This document shows positions 35,020-45,081 of a stretch of 64,000 nucleotides of DNA, piece by piece (the stretch's first letter is position 1; every line of letters starts with the position of its first letter). This stretch comes from Actinoalloteichus hymeniacidonis (GTDB lineage: Bacteria > Actinomycetota > Actinomycetes > Mycobacteriales > Pseudonocardiaceae): assembly GCF_014203365.1 (NCBI RefSeq), contig NZ_JACHIS010000001.1, positions 2,170,001-2,234,000 of the forward strand, read 5' to 3'. A model generated the notes under the pieces. It searched no databases. It saw only the letters and a program-made list of their open reading frames with translations, and was not told the DNA's origin. The position numbers and the translations under genes were made by a program.

Positions 35020-38000
35020 TCATACCCCCTCGATGTCGTCGATCACCGCCTGGATATCGCGATCCAGCGTGCTGCGGACGTCGTCCGCTGTCACGAGAGT
35101 GCTGTCCGCGACCAGGGACTTCAACGTCTGAAGCTCCTCGATGGTGGCGATGTCGTCGCCGCGTGCCTCGACGAGGCGAACCTCGACGAGCTGTGCCCGC
35201 AGCTGGGTGGTTGCGGTGAGCGAGAGCCGGTTGGTGGCTCGGAACCGGTCGATCAGTTGGCTGATGTCGCGGGTGGAGGTGGTGGTGGCGAAGGTGATCG
35301 ACTGCTCGGTGGTGTTGCCCGCATGGTCGGTCGCGGTCACCGAGAACTCCTGGAAGCCCAACGGAAGCCGGTGCAGCGGCACGTATTCGCCGGAGTCCAA
35401 GCCCGTGTCGTTCAGGGTGCCCACCACGGAGTCGATACCCGAGGTGCCGTCCTCGGCATGCCAACTCAGCACGAGGTCGGTGGCGTCGCCGTAGACCCGT
35501 CCGTCGGCCACCCCCGCCACCAACAGCGTGGGTGCGGTGGGGTCGATGAGGATGGTGGCGGCCTTCTCGGCCTCGATGTTGCCCGCGATGTCGATGGTGC
35601 GGTAGAGCACCGAGTGCGGGCCCTCGCCGGTGACGGTGACCGGCTCCTCGTAGGCGGTCCAGTCGCCACCGTCGAGGCTCCACTCGGTTCGGGCCACCCC
35701 CGAACCGTCATCGGAGGCGCTCAACTCCACGGTGACCTCACCGTCGTGCCAACCGCTGTCGTTGCCCTCCGGCAACACCACCTCGGTGGTCGGGCTGGTG
35801 GTGTCGATGGCGATGTCGAGGGTTTGGGGTTCCTCGATGTTGCCTGCGGTGTCGGTGGAGCGGTATTCGACGGTGTGGGTGCCGTCGTCGGTGAGGGTGA
35901 TGGGCTCCTGGTAGGTGGTCCAGTCGCCGTCGCCGATGCGGTATTCGGTGGTGTCGATGCCGCTGTCGTCGTCGGTGGCCTCGAGGGTGACCTGGACGGG
36001 GCTGCTGGTGAACCAGCCGTCCTGTCCGTCGGGTTCACCGGGGGTGGTGCTGGCCGAGGTCACCGGCGCCGTCGTGTCCTCGCCGCCACCGGGCGGCGTG
36101 CTGAAGCCCGCGCCCTCGAAGCGCAGCGAGTCCAGATCGAAGGAGTTGTTCGACGGCGAACGGAACACCAGGTAGACGGTGTGGCTGCCCGCCAGTTCGA
36201 CATCGACGGACTCGGTCTGCTGGTAATCGTTCCAATCCCCGGTGTTGGGCACCGCCGTCGTGGCCACCAGGTCGCCGTCCGGCGAGCCCGCCCGCAACTC
36301 GATGGCGCCACCCTCGGCGATCGAGGACAACCGGTAGCTCACCGAATCGATGTTCTCCAGGCTGACGGGATCGAAGGAGATCCAGTCGCCATCGGAGACG
36401 TCCCCGACTCGTGCCCCGCTCTCGGCGCCCGCCTCGGAGACGACGCGAACCCCGGAGGAGTCGGTGAAGTACTCCGCCTGCTTGTTCTTCGGCTGCAGCA
36501 CCCGTCGGTCGTAGCCGGTCAGCGAGCCGACACCCTCGCCGCCACCGTCGGTGTAGCGCGCGTTGAGGACGTAGTACAGATTCGCGCCCTCCGGGTGTCC
36601 ACCCAGGTCGGCCGTGTTGACCGTGCCGGAACAACCTGCGATGTCGCTCGTGTCGTGCTCGTGGTCGTCATGGCCCAACGCGGGACGGACGAGTACCTCG
36701 GCGCAGTCGACCTCGCCGTCCTCGGGGTCGGTGACGGTGAGCTCGTAGGACACGTCATCGCCGAACTCGATCATGCCGCCGTTCGGTGGCGCATCGAAGG
36801 CCACGGTGGGCGCGGTGTTGCCCACGGTGATCTCGATGTTGGCGTATCCCGTCTGCTCCGCGACGTTGGTCACCCGCAGCTGAGCGGTGAACACCCCGGG
36901 CTCGGTGTAGACGTGCGTCGGATTCGCCTCGGTGGAGTCCACGGTGCCGTCGCCGTCGAAGTCCCAGCCGAAGGTGACGTCGCCGCCCGCCGGATCGGCG
37001 CTGCCCTCGCTGGAGAACTCCACCTCCAGCGGAGTCGGACCATTGGTCGCACTCGCCGTCGCCACGGCGACCGGTCTGCTCTGACCCTGGTTGTAGTCGA
37101 TCCGATAGAGACCGGAGTTGCTGTTGCCGCCGCCGAACTCGCTGCCCCACTCCAGGAGATAGAGCGAGCCGTCGGCACCGAACTCCATGTCCATCGGCTT
37201 GTTGAAGCTCTCGTTGCCGAGGAAGTCGTTGCTCTTGAGGAACTGATCGTCCTCGTCGAGGTGGAACTCCTTGATGTAGTTGCGCGACCACTCGTAGAAG
37301 AAGTGCACCCCGTCGAAGTACTCCGGGAACTTCGTCTCCGAATCGCTGTCCGGGTCGAACCGGTAGACCGGGCCGCTCATCGGTGCGCTGCCGCCGGAAC
37401 CCAGCTCCGGGAACTCCGGCGAGACGTCGTAGTCGTACCAGACCTGCGGCATCTCGGCGGGCGGCAGCTCGGTCAGACCCGTGTTGTTGGGCGACTCGTT
37501 GACCAGGTTGTCGCAGTCGAACTTCTCGCCCACCTCACCGGTGTCCGGGTTGTAGGGCGCGTAGGGCTCGTTGTCGCCGTGACAGAACGGCCAACCCGAG
37601 TTCACCGGCTCGGTCAGCACGTCGTACTCCACGAAGCCCTGCGGGCCGCGTTCGTCCGGTTGTCCGCCCCGGTCCGGGCCGTAGTCGGAGACATGCAGGT
37701 GACCGGTCTCGGGGTCGACCCGGAAACGGAAGGGATTGCGGAATCCCATGCCGTAGATCTCCGGGCGCGTCAGCTCGGTGCCCTCTTCGAAGAGGTTGCC
37801 CTCGGGAATGTCGTAGCCGCCCTCGTCCAACGGCGTGATCCGCAGGATCTTGCCGCGCAGATCGTTGGTGTTACCCGAGGTGCGCGCCGCGTCCAGCATC
37901 TCCTCGCCCGGGCGCCAGTCGATCGGCGCGTAACCCTGCCAGTCCGGGGAGAGGTTCGGCGGGACGTCGTCGCCCACGCCGAGGAACAGACTGCCGTCGA

Positions 38001-39216
38001 TGCCGAAGTCCAACGCACCGCCGGTGTGTCCCGGCTCCGGGTAGGTCCGGCTGCGATAGGCGGGCACGTCCAGCAGCACCGACTCCGATTCCAGATCGAG
38101 GGTGTCGCCCTCGATGGTGAACCGGGAGAGCCGGTTGACGTCCTCCTCGGCGTCGGCGGGGGAGTAGTACAGGTACACCCAACCGTTCTCGTCGAAGTCG
38201 GGGTCCAGCGTCAGGCCCACCAGGCCGTCCTCGCCGCCGGTGTAGACGTCCAGCGAACCCGCGGTGACGGTGGTGTTGGTATCCGGCTTGAAGACGGTCA
38301 GATCGCCCGCGCGCTCGGCGACGAACACCCGGCCGTCATCGGCGACATCGAGCTGCATCGGGTCGTCGGTGTCGGAGTCCAACGAGATCTTCTCGAAGTT
38401 GTTCCACACCGTGCCGCCGCAGTCGCCCTCCTCGACACCCGCCGCCCAGCGCAGGCCGCCGAGCACGTGGTCCTGGAACAGCGTCTCGTTGTCGTAGGTG
38501 TCGGCCTCGTGGCCCATCGCGGTGGCCCACACCCGGCCGCCCTCGGGCCGGTGACACCAGGAGATCGGGTGGTCCGGCCCCATCGCGTCGTTGCCGGGAT
38601 CGTAGGTCCGCTCGTCGGCGGCGACCAGGACGTGGACGTTGCCCCTCGGGTTGGGGTCGAAGTTGTACCACTCCTCCGCCCGCTCCCACCGCACCGGAAG
38701 GTGCTCGGTGGACGGGTGAACGCGGTCCAGGGTGAACGCGGTCCCGTCCAGCGTGCCGGGGGAGTGCGTGGGCATGTGGGCCCCGCCGTTGATGGTGTCG
38801 TCCCACCACGGGAAGTCGTTCTCGATGCCCATGTCCAGGGCGTTGTGCACGGCGGTGATGCCGCCGCCGTTACGCAGGTAGGTCTGGATGGCCTCCCGCT
38901 GTTCGTCGGTCTCCCAGATCATGCCCGAGTTCTGGAGCATGATCACCGCGTCGAACGTCGCGAGATCCTCGTCGTTGAAGATGCTGGAGTCGTCGGTCTC
39001 GACGATCTCGAAGCCCTCTTCGGCGGCCTGCCGCTCGAACATCGCGATCCCGTTCGGGATCGAGTTGTGCACATAACCGACGGCCTTGGTGAACAACAGG
39101 GCGCGGAACTCGGGCTGGTCGGAGTCCTGAGCGGCTGCCTGGGGAATCGGCCCCGTGAGCAGCACGGCAAGAGCGGATGCGATCAGTAATCCCATCGCTC
39201 GTCTGATGCGATGCAA
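35020..39216 (-). CDS. Giant secreted ThuA - glucose/sorbosone dehydrogenase - PKD - Ig protein
   Basis: 1398 residues if translation starts at the TTG at 39216, which lies 6 bases after AAGGAG; the first ATG is 7 codons on and has no site. Signal peptide (MGLLIASALAVLLTG to AAAQ). Domains in order: ThuA-like (about 20-255, sugar utilisation; GYVHNSIPNG, VHNALDMG); PQQ-type glucose/sorbosone dehydrogenase beta-propeller (about 275-680); PKD (about 690-775; GWDFDGDGT); a CBM6-like sandwich (about 910-1040); two Ig-like repeats (about 1050-1210; TEYRIGDGDW, TEWSLDGGDW); and a C-terminal helical tail. An extracellular enzyme that binds polysaccharide and oxidises released sugars is a reasonable inference. 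The Ig segment at 35800-36010 uses almost only C-ending codons, unlike its flanks. Confidence 0.85.
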   Translation of the reverse strand: MHRIRRAMGLLIASALAVLLTGPIPQAAAQDSDQPEFRALLFTKAVGYVHNSIPNGIAMFERQAAEEGFEIVETDDSSIFNDEDLATFDAVIMLQNSGMIWETDEQREAIQTYLRNGGGITAVHNALDMGIENDFPWWDDTINGGAHMPTHSPGTLDGTAFTLDRVHPSTEHLPVRWERAEEWYNFDPNPRGNVHVLVAADERTYDPGNDAMGPDHPISWCHRPEGGRVWATAMGHEADTYDNETLFQDHVLGGLRWAAGVEEGDCGGTVWNNFEKISLDSDTDDPMQLDVADDGRVFVAERAGDLTVFKPDTNTTVTAGSLDVYTGGEDGLVGLTLDPDFDENGWVYLYYSPADAEEDVNRLSRFTIEGDTLDLESESVLLDVPAYRSRTYPEPGHTGGALDFGIDGSLFLGVGDDVPPNLSPDWQGYAPIDWRPGEEMLDAARTSGNTNDLRGKILRITPLDEGGYDIPEGNLFEEGTELTRPEIYGMGFRNPFRFRVDPETGHLHVSDYGPDRGGQPDERGPQGFVEYDVLTEPVNSGWPFCHGDNEPYAPYNPDTGEVGEKFDCDNLVNESPNNTGLTELPPAEMPQVWYDYDVSPEFPELGSGGSAPMSGPVYRFDPDSDSETKFPEYFDGVHFFYEWSRNYIKEFHLDEDDQFLKSNDFLGNESFNKPMDMEFGADGSLYLLEWGSEFGGGNSNSGLYRIDYNQGQSRPVAVATASATNGPTPLEVEFSSEGSADPAGGDVTFGWDFDGDGTVDSTEANPTHVYTEPGVFTAQLRVTNVAEQTGYANIEITVGNTAPTVAFDAPPNGGMIEFGDDVSYELTVTDPEDGEVDCAEVLVRPALGHDDHEHDTSDIAGCSGTVNTADLGGHPEGANLYYVLNARYTDGGGEGVGSLTGYDRRVLQPKNKQAEYFTDSSGVRVVSEAGAESGARVGDVSDGDWISFDPVSLENIDSVSYRLSSIAEGGAIELRAGSPDGDLVATTAVPNTGDWNDYQQTESVDVELAGSHTVYLVFRSPSNNSFDLDSLRFEGAGFSTPPGGGEDTTAPVTSASTTPGEPDGQDGWFTSSPVQVTLEATDDDSGIDTTEYRIGDGDWTTYQEPITLTDDGTHTVEYRSTDTAGNIEEPQTLDIAIDTTSPTTEVVLPEGNDSGWHDGEVTVELSASDDGSGVARTEWSLDGGDWTAYEEPVTVTGEGPHSVLYRTIDIAGNIEAEKAATILIDPTAPTLLVAGVADGRVYGDATDLVLSWHAEDGTSGIDSVVGTLNDTGLDSGEYVPLHRLPLGFQEFSVTATDHAGNTTEQSITFATTTSTRDISQLIDRFRATNRLSLTATTQLRAQLVEVRLVEARGDDIATIEELQTLKSLVADSTLVTADDVRSTLDRDIQAVIDDIEGV

Positions 39217-39914
39217 TTGGTGCTCCTTGTTCAACGGTTGGGAGAATGCGTCGGTCGGCGCAGCAGGCGACCGGTGGAAACGTGTCGACTCCTTTCGGCG
39301 GGTTGGTCGAACGCGATTCGATGGATAGCGGCCGAATTCGGGCAGCGTGAATGTCCGCCCGACGAGGAATTGGAGTCGGCCGGAGCGGATGGGTGGAATT
39401 CGATCTTGCGGTCGGTGGGGATCGGCCTCCCCTGCTACCGCGCGCAGCCAAAGCCGGTCAGCCGTCACCCGGCGTGGGTGATCGGTCGACAGGCAGGGTC
39501 GTGCCACGAACGATGCAGGTCAGGTGCGGGTGACCGCGAAAGGTCCCGGCCGGAGGAGTCGGGGGACGTGCGGTCGCACCGGTCAACCGGTACCCGAGAG
39601 CTCTCGTTGTCGTCTCGGGTCGCCGGATCGGCGAGCTGACAAATCGGCCAACCTCTCCCGATGATTCCGGCCCGGCGTCGATTCGAAATTCGACACCGAG
39701 TGGATCATCGCGCTAGCGACGTGGTGCGTCCATCGGTCATTAATCAAACGACCGCTAACACCCAGGCGCCGCCTGCCCGGGAAGATGGCGGATAACATAA
39801 TCAGTTAAGTACAGCGGACCGACCTTGTCAATACTGGGTGAACGTACAGCGGGAAATCGCCGAGAACAGGCCGCGCCGCGGGCTTTTCAGCGCGTCCGAA
39901 GCTCCTTCGAAGCG
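39217..39914. other. Long leader and promoter region of the ThuA-dehydrogenase gene
   Basis: About 700 bases without a supported gene. On the minus strand, TTGACA (39826-39831), a 17-bp spacer and TTAACT (39803-39808) form a reasonable sigma-70-type promoter. It implies a leader of about 580 bases before the TTG start. I see no known riboswitch fold; short antisense frames here have no gene-like features. Confidence 0.45.
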
Positions 39915-39944
39915 CCCGGCGGGACCGCTGCGCGGCCCGCCGGG
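39915..39944 (-). terminator. Terminator of the lut operon
   Basis: CCCGGCGGG (39915-39923) pairs with CCCGCCGGG (39936-39944), 35 bases beyond the lutC stop. Confidence 0.65.
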
Positions 39945-39978
39945 GACGGTGGCGAACGTTCGATCGGCGAGCGCGCCC

Positions 39979-40617
39979 TCAGCCGACGATGACGACCTCG
40001 AGTGTTCGGGGGCCGTGCACGCCCTCGACCCGGTTGAGCTCGATATCGCTGGTCGCCGACGGTCCACTCACGAAGGTCAGCGGCCGCGTCCCGTCCAACC
40101 GCGCCAACGCCTCGGGCAACGACACCGCCACCTGATCCGCCCGCACCACGCACAGGTGATAGTCGGGCAGCAGCGTGAGCAGCCGCCTGCCCTGTGCTGC
40201 CCCCGCGTCCAACACCAGTGTCCCGGTCTCGGCGATCGCCACGGCGCACCCGGTGAGCACGCCGTCGATGCCGTCCAACTCGTCGATGGTCAGCGCCTGA
40301 TCGGTGTCCAACCGCCAGGTCACCTCGGGCGCCAGCCACGTCGTCGGCAGATCGACCGGGGCGGCCATCCGGCGGGCGCCACGCGCCGCCAACGAGGATG
40401 CGATCCGATCGGGTAGCTCCGCCGCGTCGACCCGATGGACGGTCGCCCGGTAATCCTCGACGCGCTCCGCCAACAAAGCGAGCGGATCGGCCGTGGACCG
40501 AGTGCGGTCGTAGTCCCGGGGCACCGTGACCGGGCCGGGCCGATCGGCCAGTGCGGCCCGGATCCGGCCCAACACGGCCGCCTTGGCGGTTGCGCTCGGT
40601 TCGGTCGCCTCAGCCAC
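39979..40617 (-). CDS. lutC: LutC-like lactate utilisation protein
   Basis: 212 residues from the GTG at 40617, preceded by GGAGGAGG and overlapping the lutB stop by 8 bases. LUD-domain protein: DGVLTGCAVAIAETGTLVLD and the ending GVHGPRTLEVVIVG are typical. Together with LutA and LutB it forms the iron-sulfur L-lactate oxidising complex that yields pyruvate. Last gene of the operon. Confidence 0.9.
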   Translation of the reverse strand: MAEATEPSATAKAAVLGRIRAALADRPGPVTVPRDYDRTRSTADPLALLAERVEDYRATVHRVDAAELPDRIASSLAARGARRMAAPVDLPTTWLAPEVTWRLDTDQALTIDELDGIDGVLTGCAVAIAETGTLVLDAGAAQGRRLLTLLPDYHLCVVRADQVAVSLPEALARLDGTRPLTFVSGPSATSDIELNRVEGVHGPRTLEVVIVG

Positions 40618-42040
40618 GGGTCCTCCTCCACCACGCCCGGAAGGTCTCCTTCGGCGGCGCAGGCAGATCACGTGAGGCGGTCCACCGCGATCCGGGCCAC
40701 GGCAGCCCGCTGATCCGCCCGCCCCGACTCAACAGTCGTCCGACACCTGCCGCCTTCTGTGCCGCGGCCCAGCGTCGCGGGTTGCCCATCGCCCAGGCGA
40801 GCGCGGACATCGCCGCCGCCTCCGGGGCCGCCTTGCTCTTGGACTCCACGGCCTCGGCCCGCAGATGCACCAGCACCTCGGGAATGTCGATCCGCACCGG
40901 ACACACCTCGAAGCACGCCCCGCACAGCGACGAGGCGTACGGCAAGGACTTAGCCTGCTCGTCGACGTCCTCGCCGAGCAGCTGCGGGGTCAGGATCGCC
41001 CCGATCGGACCGGGATAGACCGACCCATAGGCCGCGCCGCCCGTGCGCTCGTAGACCGGGCACACATTCAGACAGGCAGAGCATCGGATGCAGCGCAGCG
41101 CCTGCCTGCCCACCGTGTCGGCAAGCGTGTCGGTGCGGCCGTTGTCCAACAACACCAGGTGGAAGTTCTTCGGCCCGTCCCCGGGAGCGACCCCGGTCCA
41201 CACCGAGGTATAGGGATTCATCCGCTCCGCAGTGGACGAACGCGGCAGCAATTGGAGGAAGACCTCCAGATCCGACCACGTCGGGACCAGCTTCTCGATC
41301 CCCATCACGGTGATCAGCGTCTCCGGCAGCGTCAGACACATCCGACCGTTGCCCTCGGACTCGACCACCACCACCGACCCGCTGTCGGCCACCGCGAAAT
41401 TCGCCCCCGACACCGCCACCTTCGCGGTGAGGAACTTCTGCCGCAGATGCTTACGGGCCGCCTCGGCGAGTTCCCGAGGCTCGTCGGTGATGTCCTGGTC
41501 GACCCCGGGCATCTCCCGGCGGAAGATCTCCCGGATCTCCGAGCGGTTCCGGTGGATCGCGGGCACCAGGATGTGCGACGGACGATCCTCGCCCAGCTGG
41601 ACGATCAGCTCCGCGAGGTCGGTCTCGACCGCGTGCACACCGCCCTCGGCCAGCGCCTCGTTCAACCCGATCTCGGCAGTGGCCATCGACTTGACCTTGA
41701 CTACCTCGTCGGCGCCCGCCTCCCGCGTCAGCCGCAGCACGATCGCATTGGCCTCCGCCGCATCCCGGGCCCAGTGCACGACACCGCCGCGCGCGGTGAC
41801 CGCCGCCTCCAACCGCTCCAGATAGGTGTCGAGGTTGGCCAGCACCTCGTCCTTGATCGCCTCGCCCGCGCGGCGCAGCGGCTCCCAATCCGGCAACTCC
41901 GCCACGGCCCCGGCCCGCTTGCCGCGAATCGTGGTGGTCGCATTGCGCAGATTGGTGCGGAGTTGGGTGTCGGCCAGGGCCGTGCGCGCCGCCTTCGGGA
42001 AGGTCGGCGTGCCGAGCCAGGTCACGCCACGGCCTGCCAT
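40610..42040 (-). CDS. lutB: LutB-like iron-sulfur lactate oxidation protein
   Basis: 476 residues from the ATG at 42040. N-terminal LUD-like domain (KSMATAEIGLN, SGANFAVADSG), then two 4Fe-4S motifs (CIRCSACLNVCP and CGACFEVCP), then a C-terminal DUF3390-like region. Core of the LutABC L-lactate dehydrogenase complex, cytoplasmic. Overlaps lutA by 19 bases and lutC by 8, so the three are translationally coupled. No GntR/LutR-type regulator is next to the operon. Confidence 0.93.
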   Translation of the reverse strand: MAGRGVTWLGTPTFPKAARTALADTQLRTNLRNATTTIRGKRAGAVAELPDWEPLRRAGEAIKDEVLANLDTYLERLEAAVTARGGVVHWARDAAEANAIVLRLTREAGADEVVKVKSMATAEIGLNEALAEGGVHAVETDLAELIVQLGEDRPSHILVPAIHRNRSEIREIFRREMPGVDQDITDEPRELAEAARKHLRQKFLTAKVAVSGANFAVADSGSVVVVESEGNGRMCLTLPETLITVMGIEKLVPTWSDLEVFLQLLPRSSTAERMNPYTSVWTGVAPGDGPKNFHLVLLDNGRTDTLADTVGRQALRCIRCSACLNVCPVYERTGGAAYGSVYPGPIGAILTPQLLGEDVDEQAKSLPYASSLCGACFEVCPVRIDIPEVLVHLRAEAVESKSKAAPEAAAMSALAWAMGNPRRWAAAQKAAGVGRLLSRGGRISGLPWPGSRWTASRDLPAPPKETFRAWWRRTRG

Positions 42041-42744
42041 GGCTCCTCCTCGGTGCTGCTCAGGATCTCGGCAAGGTGGACCGGGTTTACCCCGGCGCGC
42101 AGCCGGGACAGACCGCCGCCGATGTGCATCAGACAGGAGTTGTCCCCGGCGGTGAGGACCTCGGCTCCGGTTCGGGTGATGCCGCTGATCTTGTCCGCCA
42201 ACATCGCACTGGAGGTGTCGGAGTTCTTGATCGCGAAGGTGCCACCGAAACCGCAGCAGGACTCGGCCTCGGGCAACTCGACCAATTCCAGACCCCGGAC
42301 CGCGCGCAGCAGCCGCTGCGGCCGATCCCCGACCTTCAGCATCCGCAATGAATGGCAGGTGGGGTGGTAGGTGACCCGATGGGGGAAGTAGGCGCCGACA
42401 TCGGTGACCCCGAGGACGTCCACCAGGAACTCCGACAACTCGTGGCTGTAGGACGCGGCTCTGGCGGAACCGAGGAGCTTCGGATAGATCTCCCGCACCA
42501 TCCCCACACACGAACCGGACGGCGCCACCACCGCGTCGTACTCGGCGAAGATGCGTTCGTAGTCGCCTGCCAGCGCCGTGGCGTGCCTGGGATACCCCGT
42601 GTTGTAGTGCATCTGACCGCAGCACGTCTGGGCCTCGGGGAAGTCGACCTCGCACCCGAGACGTTCCAACAACCGCACCACGGCCTGCCCGGTTCGCGGG
42701 TACAACGTGTCGGTCACGCACGTCGCGAACAACGCCACCCGCAC
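42022..42744 (-). CDS. lutA: LutA-like Fe-S oxidoreductase subunit
   Basis: 240 residues; GTG start at 42744 with GGAG upstream. Two CCG domains (QTCCGQMHYNTG near 41 and ESCCGFGGTF near 160), the Cys-rich motif that binds Fe-S clusters in LutA, GlpC and heterodisulfide reductase HdrB. First gene of lutABC, used for growth on L-lactate. Confidence 0.93.
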   Translation of the reverse strand: MRVALFATCVTDTLYPRTGQAVVRLLERLGCEVDFPEAQTCCGQMHYNTGYPRHATALAGDYERIFAEYDAVVAPSGSCVGMVREIYPKLLGSARAASYSHELSEFLVDVLGVTDVGAYFPHRVTYHPTCHSLRMLKVGDRPQRLLRAVRGLELVELPEAESCCGFGGTFAIKNSDTSSAMLADKISGITRTGAEVLTAGDNSCLMHIGGGLSRLRAGVNPVHLAEILSSTEEEPWQAVA

Positions 42745-43078
42745 GCCTACCAGCTCCCTTTGTCCGCTGTCATCCTGCCGGTGTCGTCGAGCTTGTCAGA
42801 CCACCGGGCGATCAGGCCGCCACCGGGCCGGAAATCGCGCGGCTGAAACCGGCCGGCAGTCGCCCCGGCACCACCGTCGAGGCGTATGCACCCGTCTGGC
42901 CGCACCGCCGCCGGGAACGGCGAGACCACTCCGACGGCGGTGACCGATGAGATGGGTGACCGCGTCTGGGACAGATGTGGGTGTGCCTACGGCGGGCCCG
43001 GCACGCCGCGTGTCATGGTTTGCTCTGATCGGTCTCGGTCGGCCTGGACTGGGGCAGCTGTCGGGGAGGAGACCGGAC
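42745..43078. other. Divergent region between lutA and the dehydrogenase gene
   Basis: 334 bases with no supported gene. It must contain promoters in both directions; I find no convincing hexamers or palindromes. Confidence 0.4.
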
Positions 43079-44131
43079 ATGCGGGCATTGACGGTGACGC
43101 CGGGAGAACGCGACTCCCTGCGGGTCGAGGAGGTACCGGAACCGGTACCGGGACCCGACGAACTGCTCGTCGACGGGATCGCGGTCGGCGTGTGCGGGAC
43201 CGATCGGGAGATCGTGGACGCCGAGTTCGGCCAGGCCCCGCCCGACCGGCAGCGGCTGATCATCGGCCACGAGTCGCTCGGCCGCGTTCGCCAGGCACCG
43301 GACGGTGCCGATCTCGCTCCAGGCGACCTGGTCGTCGGCGTGGTCCGCAGACCGGACCCCGAGCCGTGCGGCGCCTGCGCCAGAGGCTACTTCGACATGT
43401 GTCGCAATGGCCGCTACACCGAACGCGGCATCCAGGGTCTGGACGGCTATGCCAGCCAGTCCTGGACGCTGGAGACCGACTACGCCGTCCGGCTCGACCC
43501 GTCGCTGTCCGAGGTCGGCATGCTGTTGGAGCCGACCAGCGTGGTCGCCAAGGCCTGGGATCAGATCGAGCGAATCGGCAACCGGTCCTGGTTCGATCCC
43601 AAGACGGTGCTGATCACCGGAGCCGGACCGATCGGGCTGCTCGCCGCTCTCATCGGCGTCCAACGCGGCCTGGAGGTCCATGTGCTGGACCGGGTCACCG
43701 GCGGACCCAAGGTCTCCCTGGTCCAAGACCTCGGCGCCGAGTACCACAACGCCGACATCACGGCGGTCGGCGAGAAGCTCCGGCCCGACATCGTCATCGA
43801 GGCCACCGGCGTCGACCGGCTCGTGTGTGGCGCGATGGCGATGACCGCCGAGTACGGCATCGTCTGCCTCACCGGTGTCTCCTCGCCCGGTCGGACCCTG
43901 CCCACCGACCTCGGGATGATCAACCGGAGCATCGTGCTGGAGAACGACGCGGTGTTCGGCTCGGTCAACGCGAACCTCAGCCACTACACCCTGGCAGCCG
44001 AGGTGCTGGCCTCGGCGGACGCCGGTTGGCTGGAACGATTGATCACCCGACGGCTGCCGCTGGATCGGTTCGCCGAGGCGTTCGAGCACCACGAGGACGA
44101 CGTGAAGGTCGTCATCGATCTCACCACCTAG
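43079..44131 (+). CDS. Zinc-dependent dehydrogenase, glucose 1-dehydrogenase-like
   Basis: 350 residues from the ATG at 43079, preceded by GGGGAGGAG; upstream in-frame starts lack a site. Medium-chain dehydrogenase: catalytic zinc ligands in VGVCGTD and GHES, structural lobe CGACARGYFDMC, Rossmann loop GAGPIG. The MRALTVTPGERDSLRVEE start and YTERGIQGLDGYASQ block match archaeal/actinobacterial glucose 1-dehydrogenases, which oxidise glucose (or galactose) to the lactone with NAD(P). Single gene. Substrate assigned by resemblance only. Confidence 0.82.
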   Translation: MRALTVTPGERDSLRVEEVPEPVPGPDELLVDGIAVGVCGTDREIVDAEFGQAPPDRQRLIIGHESLGRVRQAPDGADLAPGDLVVGVVRRPDPEPCGACARGYFDMCRNGRYTERGIQGLDGYASQSWTLETDYAVRLDPSLSEVGMLLEPTSVVAKAWDQIERIGNRSWFDPKTVLITGAGPIGLLAALIGVQRGLEVHVLDRVTGGPKVSLVQDLGAEYHNADITAVGEKLRPDIVIEATGVDRLVCGAMAMTAEYGIVCLTGVSSPGRTLPTDLGMINRSIVLENDAVFGSVNANLSHYTLAAEVLASADAGWLERLITRRLPLDRFAEAFEHHEDDVKVVIDLTT

Positions 44132-44193
44132 GCGGCGGGCGACTCCGCCGGGCTCGACTCTGCCGGGCGCACCGGCCGTCCGCCTTGGCCGGG

Positions 44194-45081
44194 TCAGGGC
44201 AGCCGGGGGTCGGTGCTGGCCGTGACCACACCCCAGAAGGCCGACCGGACATCCCGGCGCGTCTGCTCCTGTTCCTGGAGGTCGATCCCGAGCGCCTGCT
44301 CGACGTGGGCTCGAAGACCCTGATCGAGCGCATGGGGGATGCTTGGCCTGCGGGACAGCAGATCCGCGATCTCCTCGCTGGAACTGTTGGCCAGCCAGCG
44401 GGCGGTGAACTCGGCCGAGGCCGCTCGCGGCGTGAGCATGGCCTGGAACGGGTTGGTGGCGGTGGCCGACGTCGCTGCGGCCTCCCCCTCGATCGAGAGC
44501 GGATCCGACATCGAGACCGGCAGGCTCGGCGGAGCGGGCGGCGGCCGGAGATCGAAGACCGGCGTCAGCTCCTCCTTGGTCAGGCTGTGCAGCCGGTCGG
44601 ATTCGAAGACCAGTTCCTCGGACTGGTTGTACTTCCCGCTCTCGGCCTCGATCCCGACGAGCACCACCCGGACCCCGTGGTCCTGCGCGGTGCGAACCCC
44701 CTCGCGCAGGTCCTCGTCCCCACTGACCAGCAGTACATCGCTGACGGCACCCCGCTGGGCCAGCATGATCATGTCGCGGTAGATGAGGGCGTCGACGCCC
44801 TTCTGCTGGCCACTGCCGTTGAGCCTGCCCAGCCGTAGCTTCACGTCGGGCAGCACCGCGATGGCCCGCTGTTCGCTGGTCCGATGCCCGCCCCTGGCAG
44901 CGTCGTACCAATAGGTGCGCAGCACCGGGAGCCCGGTCAAGGTCTGCGCGACCGAGTGCATCAGGCCAAGGAAGGGCTCCGGGTTGAGCAGCAGCGCCGA
45001 ACGGGACGTCGTCTGCCGACACAACCGTCCGCCCTCGGCGTAGAGATAGCCTGCGTCGACGAAGATCGCACATCGATCCAT
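44194..45081 (-). CDS. NYN-domain (PIN-like) protein
   Basis: 295 residues. N-terminal NYN domain (1-170): acidic residues in FVDAGYLY, KGVDALIYRDM and VSGDEDLREGV form the metal site of this PIN-like RNase fold. The C-terminal part is a Pro-rich linker and a helical region (LTPRAASAEFTARWLANSS) of unknown role. NYN proteins are predicted RNases in RNA processing or defence; the target is unknown. The ATG at 45081 follows GAGAGGG. Confidence 0.82.
   Translation of the reverse strand: MDRCAIFVDAGYLYAEGGRLCRQTTSRSALLLNPEPFLGLMHSVAQTLTGLPVLRTYWYDAARGGHRTSEQRAIAVLPDVKLRLGRLNGSGQQKGVDALIYRDMIMLAQRGAVSDVLLVSGDEDLREGVRTAQDHGVRVVLVGIEAESGKYNQSEELVFESDRLHSLTKEELTPVFDLRPPPAPPSLPVSMSDPLSIEGEAAATSATATNPFQAMLTPRAASAEFTARWLANSSSEEIADLLSRRPSIPHALDQGLRAHVEQALGIDLQEQEQTRRDVRSAFWGVVTASTDPRLP

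Noticed and set aside
35257-39189. 1310-codon open frame on the plus strand
   Set aside because: Antisense shadow of the ThuA-dehydrogenase gene, with no family match; the minus strand encodes clear domains.
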